From Dipteris shenzhenensis (taxonomy: Eukaryota > Polypodiophyta > Polypodiopsida > Gleicheniales): a stretch of DNA of 64,000 bases. Both the position numbers and the translations under genes were made by a program. The stretch lies in assembly GCA_047967505.1 (NCBI GenBank), contig CM106541.1. One strand, written 5' to 3'. The notes beneath the pieces are model-generated. The model ran no database searches, was not told where the DNA came from, and saw nothing but the letters and a program-made list of their open reading frames with translations. Shown here piece by piece: positions 35,301 through 47,300 of the stretch; position 1 is the first letter of the stretch; every line of letters begins with the position of its first letter.

Positions 35301-38300
35301 GCACTGTACGTGCTACCTTCGAGGAGTAAAAAACAATCTAGAAGAAACCTCGCTCAAGCAGACGAACATCTGAGAAGTGCCCTGCGAGGTCTCCAGGTAG
35401 AGCGGCGAGCATCCAGTCCTTGGCCTATAACCTGGAAGGGTGGGACCGATGGATGTGAGCAAAGAGCGAAGTCGAGCTCTCCTGCTCTGTATCTTTTTTG
35501 AGCTGCTTCAACTCATCTTTTGAGAAAATGATGGTTTTTGCGGCCGGTGGAACGGACGAGGATTGGCTGAAGGTTGAGCCATCGTCAATCGGGGTGGAAA
35601 GGCCGACGTGAACATAGTTGAACGTCGTCCGACTAAAATGCTGCAAGGAAGGAGAAGGAAGAGGCTGAAGGGAGGAGGAGTGAGGATAGGGGCAGGGGAA
35701 AGGAGGTGGAAGAGGGGCTGAAGGGGGCGGGGGTAGAGGAGAGGAGAAGGGGCTGAGAGTAGAGGAGAGGGTAGGAGGGGGTAGGGACTGAGAGAGGGGG
35801 GGGCTGTAGAGGGCGGAGTAGAGGCGGGGTGAGGGGGCTGTAGAGGGCGGAGTAGGGGCGGGGTAGAGGCGGGGGTAGGGGCTGAGAGTAGAGGCGGGAG
35901 AAGGGGCGGGGGTAGGGGCTGAGAGAGGGGGGGCTGGGAGGGCAGAGTAGAGGCAAGGGTAGGGGCAGAGGAAGGGGCGGAGGGGTGGAAGAAAGGGCGG
36001 GGAAGGCAGGGGAGGAGGCGGGGAAAGGGGCTGAGAGAGGGGGGGTTGGGAGGGCGGAGCAGAGGCAAGGGTAGGAGCAGAGGAAGGGGTAGGGGGGCGG
36101 AAGGGCGGGGATAGGGGCGGGCAAGGCAGGGGAGGAGGCGGGGAAAGGGGGCGGGCAAGAGAGGGTAGGGAGAGGGCTGAGGGGAGGGAGGAGAGAGGGG
36201 CGGGGAAGGGAGGTAAAGCAGCAGCAAGGAAGGTGGGGAGCAGCAACAGCTCGCCTGACAAAACCAGTTTTATGGGCAACCTTGTTTGACCCCAGTGGTG
36301 CTCATAATCTGCTCTGTCCATCCGGCACCTGTGCAAACTTGGCCTCAGACTCTCTCATAGAGTGCCATAACAGCCCATATGATCTCGTGGTCATACCCCA
36401 ATATCTGCAAGCGTCTGACGAGGCAGGCTCGTGGGACCATTGCAAAGGCCTTGCGGAAATCCACAAAGCAAGAGCACACACAAACTCATCAAACTGTGCT
36501 GCATGAAGCATTTACTCTCTGTTTCTGTGACCTGGCCTTCTCTATGACACCCTTGAGTGCAAGTACGTGATCCATGGTTCCGTGGTCGTGCCGAATTCCT
36601 GCCTGGCCCTTGGCCCTAAGTCCTTGCATCTCTACAAACCTGCTGACCTTCGTGTCGACTACTGATGCATAGATCGTGGACATGACATGCCCAATCATAA
36701 TCGTCTTGTAGTTTTCCGGGCTCATGGGATCTCATGCCTTGTGATTGGGTGTGATAGTGTTAAGGATCCACGTGGGTGGGAAGCCAAGGCAAACTGCGTC
36801 ATTGAAAAGCTTTGCTAAGATCGGGCCTAGGACAGCAATCCCATATGTGATAAACTCAGTGCATAGCCCCTCATGATCTTTCGCTCGGCCGTTGTGGAGC
36901 TTCAATGTCGCATCCTTGACACCCCCGATGGTGAATAGAGTGCAAGTGGTAGGGCGAGGTGAGTGTGACAAGTCCGGGGCTGGCTGGTTGGGAACGTCAT
37001 ACAATCTACGTGCGTAGGGGGGAGTGGTGAAACAGAGAAGTCAGTAATGCGTGATGTGAAGGCAGGAGGTCCCATGATGTAGTCAACTACGCTAGAGCCC
37101 CCTCCGTGTGGGAAACAAGTGAAGCCACCTGAGGAGGGTCATACCTCAAGTGATCTAGAAATCTGAAATCTGTCCCATCTAAAGTCCCTGATAAGAACTT
37201 GACTATGGGCTGATCTATAAAGTGAGGATACCTGTTTGATCCAAGGATCACAAAACTAAAAAATCCATGAATGCACCTTCCAAGAAACCCCAGTCTACTC
37301 TATGATAAGCTTTCTCAAAATCTAGGAATGGATAACGATGTCCTAAGCGCTATGTCTAGCCCACACAGAAGCCTCACGGAATGGAAAGGTATATTATGCA
37401 AACTACTGCAGCCCTTCACAAAGCTAGTTAGTGTAATTGAATGTTAACAATGTCATCAAATTAGGAAGAAGGGTGATTGCCTTCACTAAAATTTGCCGGT
37501 AGTGTAATTGGCCCTTAACTGTGTGATTAAATTTTGGCACCTCCTTTTAGGGATTTATAAGATGAATGTGACCATCAATAATTGAAGAAGGCATAAATTC
37601 AGCATCCCATATGTTCTGCAATGCTGAAGTAACATGACCACCAATGTTCTCCCTGAAAGCAATGAAGAAGGAAGGGGTTGACTCATTCGAACCAGGGCTG
37701 TGCATTTGATACAAATTCAAAGGCTTCAAATCCATGCCAATTCTTGTCACCACAATGGACTAGATTCCAAGATACTTGATTCCCGGAGTTTGCCGAATGT
37801 CATGCAAAAACATCTAGTTTTGTCAAGAGAGTTTCCCAATCACGATTGAACATGAAATTGTAAAATGCATATGGCCGAGTTCGAATCATTTTAAACCATA
37901 TGCATTCCTAAAGAAGACAAATCAAGCACCTAGTTTCATGAATTTAAGTTTTGCAAAAGATCAATGCATAATCAAACACCATTAATGAAAGCTTGCGAAT
38001 CATTGAGAAAACTATTCAAATTATGAAAGAAGTTCACATACTTGTAAAATAATATTACATCAAGCTCACAAAACCCTAATTCAATAATGGACAGCAACCA
38101 AAACAAGGGATTCACAAAAAAAAACATTCAAGAGTTCCCACATGGGAGAATCCTAAAATTTGTGCTGCAGCTCATCTCATTCACGGATCTATGCAAAGTG
38201 AATCTAGCAAGAGGGTTCTCTACATTGCTATGCTCACTTCTATAGGAAATTTCGACACAAAGCCTGTGTACACCATGAGCATCCCTAGTGACTCTTTGTG

Positions 38301-41300
38301 GGAGTGATAATTATCTTTCAGAGGCCTCCCTATTGAACCAATCTGCCAATTAAGTAGCATTCCATAACCAACAGAAAATGTGTCAGTATGAATGTGGGTT
38401 AGTGGCCTATGCAATCAAGCAAATGCATGAGAATGCATTCGATACAACCTTATCCTCTTGCCTATACCTGCAAGAGAAAGATATTGTATTGTTACAGCTC
38501 TACGTTTGCTGCTAAACTGATGCAAACATAATGTGCTGCTACATCTACTTATCATTTATATGCGTTTGCAAAATATTGTTGCTGGCATGATTCGTGTTCT
38601 ATAGCTACTAGTGATGATATAGTGTAACATATAAAATGACTATGACTATCTTTGTGATCATAGACAAAGGAAACTATTTGCTGAAGCATCATGATTTCAT
38701 GGGTGTTTGCTTAGGACAATCTTAGCGTCCTTGTCTAATCACATAAAATGCTTGGATTAATTTTACTTATGAGTATAAAGTGTGCGATTAGCTTGGGAAA
38801 AATCTTGGTACAATGCTGCAAAGGAGTTGGGTAGGTAGTGTCTGCATTCGATTGTTGAAATCCTTGGCATCTTCAAGATGCCCATTTAATCAACTTGGCA
38901 CAATCTGCTTGGTCATTTGAAGAGATTCTTCATGCAACGACAGATCATCTCATCACACAGGTGTCTACTATGACAATTGGTGGCCAACTTATCTCTTGTG
39001 AATTCACAACTTACGTCTTGTGAATTCACAACTTACGTCTTGTGAATTCACAGTTATCTGTAATTTTTAACTAGGCTGTTTAGCGTGGATTGTAACAACA
39101 TTTCCACATTATGTATATTGATTGGATTGCGAATCGATTTTGCCAGCTCTCTCACTTGTATTGTAGTTTTATTTTCTGACATGTAATGCATTCCACAGTT
39201 CCAACACTCGGCTTGGGCAAGAACCAGAGGAGAGTTTTAGACTAGGTTTTGTATCATAGGAAATGATTTATAGAGACGTGTTCGTGTGATAGTGTTAAGG
39301 TCAATCGGCCATGGGTAAGAAATCATTGATGCACACTGGTTGTGTCATATGCTGATTGTCTCTGTGGAGTTCTTACTCTTTTTTTTCCTCCGCAGTTCTA
39401 TACATGATAAATTGATAGTTGATATGACTCCAAACAAATCTTAACATTGTTTGCTAGCTTAATGTTTGACTCCAGCAAATTGTTGTATGAGTATTCTGGG
39501 CAATTTTATATGAGCATTTGTATTCAGTTTTGATCGTAAAATAGTGAGATTCTGATCATAATAGTGTGCTTGCTTTTACAATAACTGGTAAAGAATCACC
39601 CTTTTTAGTGTTGAATCATCTTACCTTTTCTCTTCTCGATATAAATGTAACCTTGTTTTATTGATTAATATGTTGAAATTATTGATGGGCACGTGCTTAT
39701 GCAGGTGATTGCTGGAGTCATGAAAAAATTGAGTTTGACAATTCCTCCATTTGTGCGCATTGACAGAGTTGTGATCAGCTGGTATTTCTCCTCAAAATCT
39801 AGTATGTATACCCTGCCTTTCCTATACTACACGATTCTTGCTACATATAACCTGTATCTGAAATTGGCCAGAGAACATTGTAATTTTTCATTTTCTTTTT
39901 CCTACTATCATTTTTATCATTCCATCTGATTTAACTACTGGAATTGGAGGAGGAATTTTATATCAATTTCCTGGGATCTTGTTTCCATTTTTCTGCTTCA
40001 TATTTTGTTAGATGTGTAATCTGGTAAGATTCAGCAAACTAAGTAAGATTAAGCAAACTAAAAATTTATGTTGCAGACACTAGAGCCTTTTATTGGCTGC
40101 TATGCATTGGATTGGAAATATCTTAAAATGTCTGCTGGCTGATGGAAAGCTTGATTTTCTTTACAGAACTCCGCACAGCACATTGGACTCTTCGTGTAGG
40201 CAGCTCGCATGGTGAAAAAGCTCCCTTGCCTTTTATTCAATATGTGGAGGTGATCGTGAAACCTTTGTCTCTTCTTTATCTCATTTTTCTTTTCTGCCAC
40301 TTTGATTATTCAAACTTTTAAGTATTCAATCAAAATGCTGTCTAGAGGGACGTTTTTGATTTTGCAGAAGGTTTCCTCATTGTATAAATCACATCTAATG
40401 AGACATTTACACCTAATTTGGCATTCTCGTTCCTTGGTCCTTGTGGGGATTCATAATAAGGCCCATCGAACACGATGTAACAGAATATACAAAACTATAT
40501 GTAAAGATTCTGCTTAGGGTCAAACTGTATTTGGATAGTTCAAATTCAAGTTTGCAATGCATTTTCCTGAAGTTTCCACCTCTTTGCTAGCGGTGTTGTA
40601 GGATCAGGCCTATATGCCTCACATATCCTTGAATTGTATTGGAAAAATTTTGAAGAAGAGTACATTACTGCTTCCAAGAAAATGTAGTTTCAAGCAAAAG
40701 TGACTATACATTTGCATAGGGGCTTAGTGTGGGGACATTGATCATCTGTACTTCGATAGTGAATCTTGCTAGAGCAGTAGTTTGGCAAGCTAGATCGATG
40801 CATCACTAGTAGAGGAGGTTTCTGTGGTATCGGACTCGGAGATCCATTTTTTTTACATGTTCAGGCAGTGTGTCTTCCTTGGGACCACCAGTGCTAGGGG
40901 TTGAGCTGATAGGTAGTGAGTTTCAGATAGCGCACTTAGTGGTTCGATTCCTAGGTTGTGGTTTGATAAAGATGATCTTGGAATTCAACTCAGAGAAGAC
41001 TTCATCTTAGTGGTACGAGAGTGGTTTTTTTTTGGGAATCATACAAGAGCAAAGACATCTCCTATTCACGAGTTGAATCTCATATTCATTTCAGCCATCA
41101 CTACATCAGGATATAGAGTTATCTTAGACTGTTACCCTTGTGATGTCTAAGATTTCAGAAATGGTAATATCATTTTTATCAGTTGAACTTTGGGACAGGG
41201 TCTGTATACCCTTGATGCCTCTGACAGAGAGACAGGCTCTGCAACACTTGATTTTGTGTTTACAGATACGCATTTGTGGCATATGCGCTTTGGGCATCTG

Positions 41301-44300
41301 AATTATGGTGGCCTATTTAGATTGCATTCATAGGATATGGTTGTTGATCTCTCAAAGATGCGTGTGTTGTCCAAACAGGTTTGTGAGGGGTGCCTACTTG
41401 GGAAAATGCACCGGTCTTTTTCCCCTAAAGATGGGAGTGTTGGTGCATCCCGTAAGTTGCATTTGATCCATAGTGATGTGTGTGGCCCAATACCGACAGC
41501 ATCTATTGGGGGCTATTCTTACTTTTGTTATTTTTGTGGATGAAGTCAATGGGCATACTTGGGTTTACCCATCCTCAAAATCATTTCCTTGCTGCTGACA
41601 TTAGCCTTTTGCAACAAGGCGGGCTTTATAGCAGTCAACGCTGCCATCATCCTTCCTTTTAAGTTTGTATACCCACTTAGTGCCTATAGCACGCTTGCCT
41701 TTAGGCAAGTCACACAACTCCTAAGTGCCATTCTGATGTATACTCAGATTTCAAAGCATCCATCCAATCCATAGACTAGGACAAGCAATGGAAGCAATGG
41801 AGGTGGAAGCCAGCGAGCAAAACCATACTGCTATAATGAATGCAAATGAAGTACAAAGTACACATAATGATGAAACCCTAGGATGGGGTGTCCTAGTAGT
41901 ACCTAGTGTACTAAATGGCACATGTCATAGGTGCCCTAACTGTCCTACTACCTATATCTAGGCCTACAAGGCACATACCAAGGAACAGAAGGAACCAATG
42001 AAGCCCATGGGATGGCCTACAAACCCTTCTCCATGGTATGGGCTGAAGTATCCTAGACACGTCAAAGAATACTTGAAGAACTAATGTCATGGTTGCACAT
42101 GTTCATCCTGTATGGATATAGCAACCTATGACTTTACAAAGCATAGTAGATCAAGTTACTGTAGGCTCAAAGTACGGAGAGAAGCAAAGTACAAGGACAC
42201 TGCAGGCAAAGCTGAAAGTTGTCTCACTAGAATAATGAAAAGAAAGCAAGTACGAAGTACATGAAAGAGACCCTAGGACTAAGTGTCCTATGTGGCATAA
42301 AAGGCACTAGAACACTGAAGTGCCTATAACTATGCCTACAAGGCACATACCAGGGCCCATAGGGCATCAATACGACCGGGAGAAGATGGCCTACAAACCC
42401 CCCTCCATGGTATGAGCTGAAGTATCCTAGAAACGTTGCAAAATACGTGGTATTTTCTGGTCATGGTGGCACATGTTCATCCAAAGGGATATAGCCACCT
42501 TTGAATGTACAAGGCAGGGCAGATCATGTAACAAAGGGAACCAAGTGTAAAGCCTGACGAAAAGCTTCAAACTTGGGATGAGGAAGTGCCTTTGTAAACA
42601 GATCTGCTAAGTTATCCTCAGTCAGAATGTAGGACAACTCTATGTCTCCCGTTGACAAGCGCTCTCGAACATAATGATAGTGAACCTCAACATGCTTGGT
42701 ACGCCCATGAAAGACTGGATTACGCGCAATAGCCAAAGTACTCTGGCTGTCAGTGTAGAGAGTAGTGAAGGATGGCTTACATATATCAAGATCTGCAAGT
42801 ACGAAGCCAGACACACTCAACTGTAGCAGTGAAGGTTGCCTTGTACTCAGCCTCACAACTAGAAGTGGCAACTGTAGGTTGCTTTTTGCTGAGCCAAGAG
42901 ATGCATGAGTTACCAAGCAAAAAACAGTTACCAGTGTGGGACACTCTAGTGTCAGAACAACCTCCCCAGTCACTGTCCGTGTAAGCATGAATGACAAGTG
43001 AACCTTGATCACCATAGAAGAGAGCTAAATCCTGAGTACCTCTAAGATATCTGAAGACTCTCTTCATTGGCTTGCCAGTGCTGTGAACTAGGCATGTGCA
43101 TGAACCGGCGAGCTGGGATACAACATACTGTAAATTAGGACGGGTGTGGCACAAGTAAATGAGACATCCAACAGCTTGCTGGTAGAGGGTGACATCACAT
43201 GGTGGACTCCCATCAGAAGCAGAGAATTTGAAGCCAGGTTCCATTGGAGTAGAGATTGGCTTGCAATCCTCAAACAGGAAACGTCCAAGGAACTGTCCAA
43301 TGTAATTGGACTGAGTTATCATAATACCCCCCTCAACATGAGCAAACTGAATGCCCAAGTAATAGTGCAGCTGTCCCAAATCTGACATTTCAAATGACTG
43401 CTGCAAATCAGCCTTAAAATCTGAAATATGCTGAGTATCGGGGCCAGTAATCAGCATGTCATCGACATATAAAATCAGCACCAAAACATCAGAACCACTC
43501 CCACGGGCATAAAGAGTGGGCTCTGTAGAATTGTTCTGAAAACCAAGGGATAGTAAGTGTGCATGAATTTTGGCATACCATGCCCTGGGTACCTGCTTCG
43601 ATCCATAAAGGGCTTTACGCAGCCGGCATACCTTGTTTTCATATCAAAGCCAAGAGGTTGTGACACATATACCTCTTCCTGCAAATCCCCATGAAGAAAG
43701 GCAGTTTTGATGTCAAGCTGATGCACTTGCCAATGCCTGTGGGCTGCGATGGCAATGGCACATCTGATGGTGGTAATCCTGGAAGTGTACCAATGGCATT
43801 CTTGCCAGGAGGAAGATCTACCAATTCCCATGTGTCATTTTTCTCAATAGACTTGAGCTCAGCTCGCATAGCATCCATCCATTGCTTGCTATCAAAAGCA
43901 TCTTTGTGGCATAAGGGCTCTTCATTGCATGCTGTAGCAAGAAGTGCTGCCTCAAGGAAGTGACCATGCATCTGACGGTTGGCTGATCTTGTACGGGCAG
44001 CAAGAGGCTGATCTTATTTGCTGTCCCTTAAGGTATCAAGAAGCCATTTTGGAACTGATTTTTGCAGTCTATTGACAGCCCTTTCTTCAATCACTGCATC
44101 ATGAATAGTAGGATCAGTTTGTGCTGGAAGAGGAGGTTGCAAATCAGCATGTAAAGGGGGCTGATCATTGCTTGTGGAAGGGCCTGAAAGTGGCTTAGGT
44201 TGCTGGTCAAAATCCTGCCCTGATGGGAAAAGAGGTACCAAACTATCAAAAGTATCAAACACATCAATCTCTGGCTTTGCCTTGCAATCCACAAGAGAAG

Positions 44301-47300
44301 CTAAATGTTCAGCAAAGATGACATCTCTACTGACAATGACCTTCCGAGTATTTGAATGAAACAACCGATACCCTCTGCTCTCTTGGCTGTAACCAATAAA
44401 TATGCATTTGATTGCCTTGTCTTCAAGCTTTGTTCTCAGCTGAGATGGCACATGTACATATGCAAGTGACCCAAAAACACGCATGTGTGAAAGTGAGGGC
44501 TTCCTGCCTTTCCATGCCTCATAAGGAGTGATTGTCTTCAATGCCTTTGTTGGTGATATATTCAACACATAATTGGCACACATAACTGCATCAAGCCAAA
44601 ATTTATTAGGCAAAGACTCTCCTTTGAGCATGCACCTTGCCATTTCAACAGTGGTTCTATTTTTTCTTTCTGCCACTGGATTATGCTGAGGAGTATAAGT
44701 AGTAGTGCATGAGTGTACAATGCCTTTGGAAGCCAAGAATGCATCAAACTCCTTTGACATATACTCACCCCTCCTGTCTGTGTTGAGAGTGACCAGCTTG
44801 TGGCCTGATTCATTTCTCAACCATATTCAGCCACCTCTGAAAGCTTGGAAACACATCAGATTTTGCCTTTAAAGCATACACCCAGCAATATCTGGTAAAG
44901 TCATCAATCAAGGTCATGAAATATCTGTACCCACCAAGGGCAGCTGCCCTCATTGGCCCACACACATCACTGTGTACGAGATGCAATTTCCTTTCTAAAT
45001 ACTTGGAACCATCCTTGTGGAAAGGAAACCGATGCATTTTTCCCAAAAGACAGCCCTCACATACATGTGTGGAAAGTGTATGAATCTGAGGTACATCTTT
45101 TGCCATACCCTGAGAATGCAATTTGGCAAGAGCTCGATAATTGAGATGACCCATTCTCTCATGCCATAAATATGTTTCAGCAAGCTGAGAATCTGAAATA
45201 GCATGTGCTTCAATGGAAAGTGCAGCTGAATAAATATCAAGGTGATAAAGACCTTAAGTACCAGTGAGAACTATGGTATTGTCATCACCAAGATCATACA
45301 CAAGGCATTTGTAACAATTAAAAATCACTTTGAAACCTGATGTAGCAAAATCTGAAATTGAAATCAAGTTGACTTCAATGCCAGGCACAAAGAGTACATT
45401 GGTTAGAGTAACAGGATGGCCTGAAACTGATGTGAGCTGCACATTACCAATGCCTTTGACAGCACAGGAGGCATCGTTTGTACAAGTAACTGCCCCCCCT
45501 GGAGGTGCATCAGCCAAAAATTGAAACAACTGCTTGCAAGATGTGATGTGCTTGGAAGCACCACTATCAAAATACCAAGACTGAGCATCATTTGCAGAAA
45601 AGAATGCTTCAACACAGGGATCAAAAGAACAATGGACAGCCCATCCCCACTCTTCATGGACAGCATGTGCATGTGAAGCATCTGCTGGTGCATTGGATTC
45701 AACTGCATGTGAGGCATTAACGGGCATTCTTGCCTTTTTCTTCTCCGAAGCAATGCGCTTATGGCATTCTGAAATATCATGACCTGGCTTTTTACAGTAG
45801 TTGCATCTCTTTTTCTTTGGCTGAGCTGAACTTTTGGAGGCATTTGAAGAACTGCCATTAGTGATTTTAGGCTTACCCATGGGCTTGGGTGCCTTTCCTT
45901 TTCCTCTCTGCTGCGAGGCAAATGCATGATCAGCTATAGTGGCATGTCTATTGGCACGGCTCTACTCCTCCTGCAAAAGCAAAGTGACCAACTAATCAAA
46001 GTAGTGGTCTGGATTACCCATGGCCACTAGTTGAAGAGTTGTAGCAAACCCTTGATATGTATCTGGTAGCCCATTCAATGTGGTACTGACAAGCTGAGAA
46101 TTTGACACCACCTCATCAATATTGGCAAGTTGTTCCAGTCCTTGACCTTTGTCAAGTATGCATCCATAGAGTCACCTTCATTCATGCTGACTTCTTGCAA
46201 TTGCCTTCTTAAATGTGCAACACGTGCCTCATTGCGAATCTGATAAAGAGAAGCCAATTTGTCCCAAGCATCCTTTGCTGTCCTGCATGACCGGATGTGT
46301 GGAATAATGATTCTCTTGCATGATAAAGCAACTCTCTCTCTCCCTCTTTATTTACATATGTCAGTAAGATCGAGCTAATTAGGCTGACAATTGCAAGCCA
46401 CACCCTTGTCTGGGCCTTGCTCTATGTGTATCTGCAGGGAAACAATAGAGCTAAAGAACCCACAAGCTGTGCATTTGCATCTCTTGCATCCCATCTTGTT
46501 TGTTCATGTTTTGGAGGAGTAGCAACAGGGGTGCTAGAGGATAAAGCATCAGGAGGAGTCCCCCCTATAGAGGGACTAGCATTGGGGGCAGCCATTGCAG
46601 CATTGGCTGGCCTCAGATCAATCCCAGAAACAATATTCCAAAAATTTCTTGCAACAAGAATATGTTTCATGAGATAAGACCACATTGGATAGTTGGTGCC
46701 ATCCAACTTATCATCTTCACGAAGAATGCCAAATAAATCATGATTGATGCCAGCCATTGCAAATAGGACAAGTCAAAATGCACTGACCAAGTGATCCAAA
46801 AAATAGCCTCAAGGCTTGCAACTACAAAAAATAGGACTTGCTGTCCACAAAATGACTGCACAAGTGCAAGTGTCAGTTTTGGCAAAAGCCCCAATTCTTG
46901 AAGAGGGCAAATATGCAAAAAAGAGGGCAAATGTGAAAAAGCCCCAAATTAAGCTGCAACTTTGCAAATGTGACCAAATGTCCTGCAATGTCCTGCAATT
47001 TCTTGCCAATTTCAATGCTCCTGCATGCAAGGTCTGTCTAATTCCCAAAATTGACTGTAGCAAGTCAATGTCACTGCAAATTTCAACAAAATTGACAAAA
47101 GCCCCAATTTCAAGAAGGGCAAAAATATCAAAATTGGGGCAAATGACCAAAAGCCCCAAATTTTGCTGAAATATAGCAAAGGTGACAAAATGTCCTTGCA
47201 AATGCCGATGCAATGTCTGCTAAAATGCCAAAAATAGACTGCCCAAAATGGCAAATGTCTGAAATCTCATCAAAATGAGTGGATAAATACCTGCAAATCT

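Larger units (their letters stand above)
30118..36272 (-). mobile_element. LINE-B copy 1, near full length, inserted in LINE-A copy 2
   Basis: 6155 bp, minus strand, flanked by a perfect 15-bp target duplication TGGGCAACCTTGTTT (30103-30117 and 36273-36287). The 3' end at 30118 is a T/A-rich tail as expected for target-primed reverse transcription. The order is CT-rich 5' UTR (36272 to about 35640), ORF1, then ORF2 overlapping by ATGA at 34115-34112. The insertion splits the LINE-A codons for KQGCP. Several stops and an internal deletion in reverse transcriptase make it inactive. Confidence 0.93.
25261..37139 (-). mobile_element. LINE-A copy 2, minus strand, split by three later insertions
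   Basis: The 3' end is at 25261, with (CTTT)n, AATAAA (25284-25289 reversed) and the same hairpin as copy 1 (25293-25305). LINE-A pieces occupy 25261-26180, 26462-27265, 29862-30117 and 36273-37139. Read in that reversed order they give one continuous element. The first visible part of the host copy (37139 down) starts inside the endonuclease ([19 protein letters not shown]), and an internal deletion joins it to [13 protein letters not shown]. The foreign blocks are a MITE-like element, a copia element and a LINE-B, each with its own target duplication. Confidence 0.9.

Noticed and set aside
35425-36336. Long proline/serine/leucine-rich open frames on the minus strand, up to 303 codons
   Set aside because: They arise from the CT-rich LINE-B 5' UTR. 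All three frames stay open and no domain is present, so this is composition rather than coding.
39705-39781. Alternative donor GTATTT at 39782 for exon c
   Set aside because: Joining there to exon d creates an immediate stop and loses the spacing to WTLRV. The GTATGT donor at 39802 fits both.
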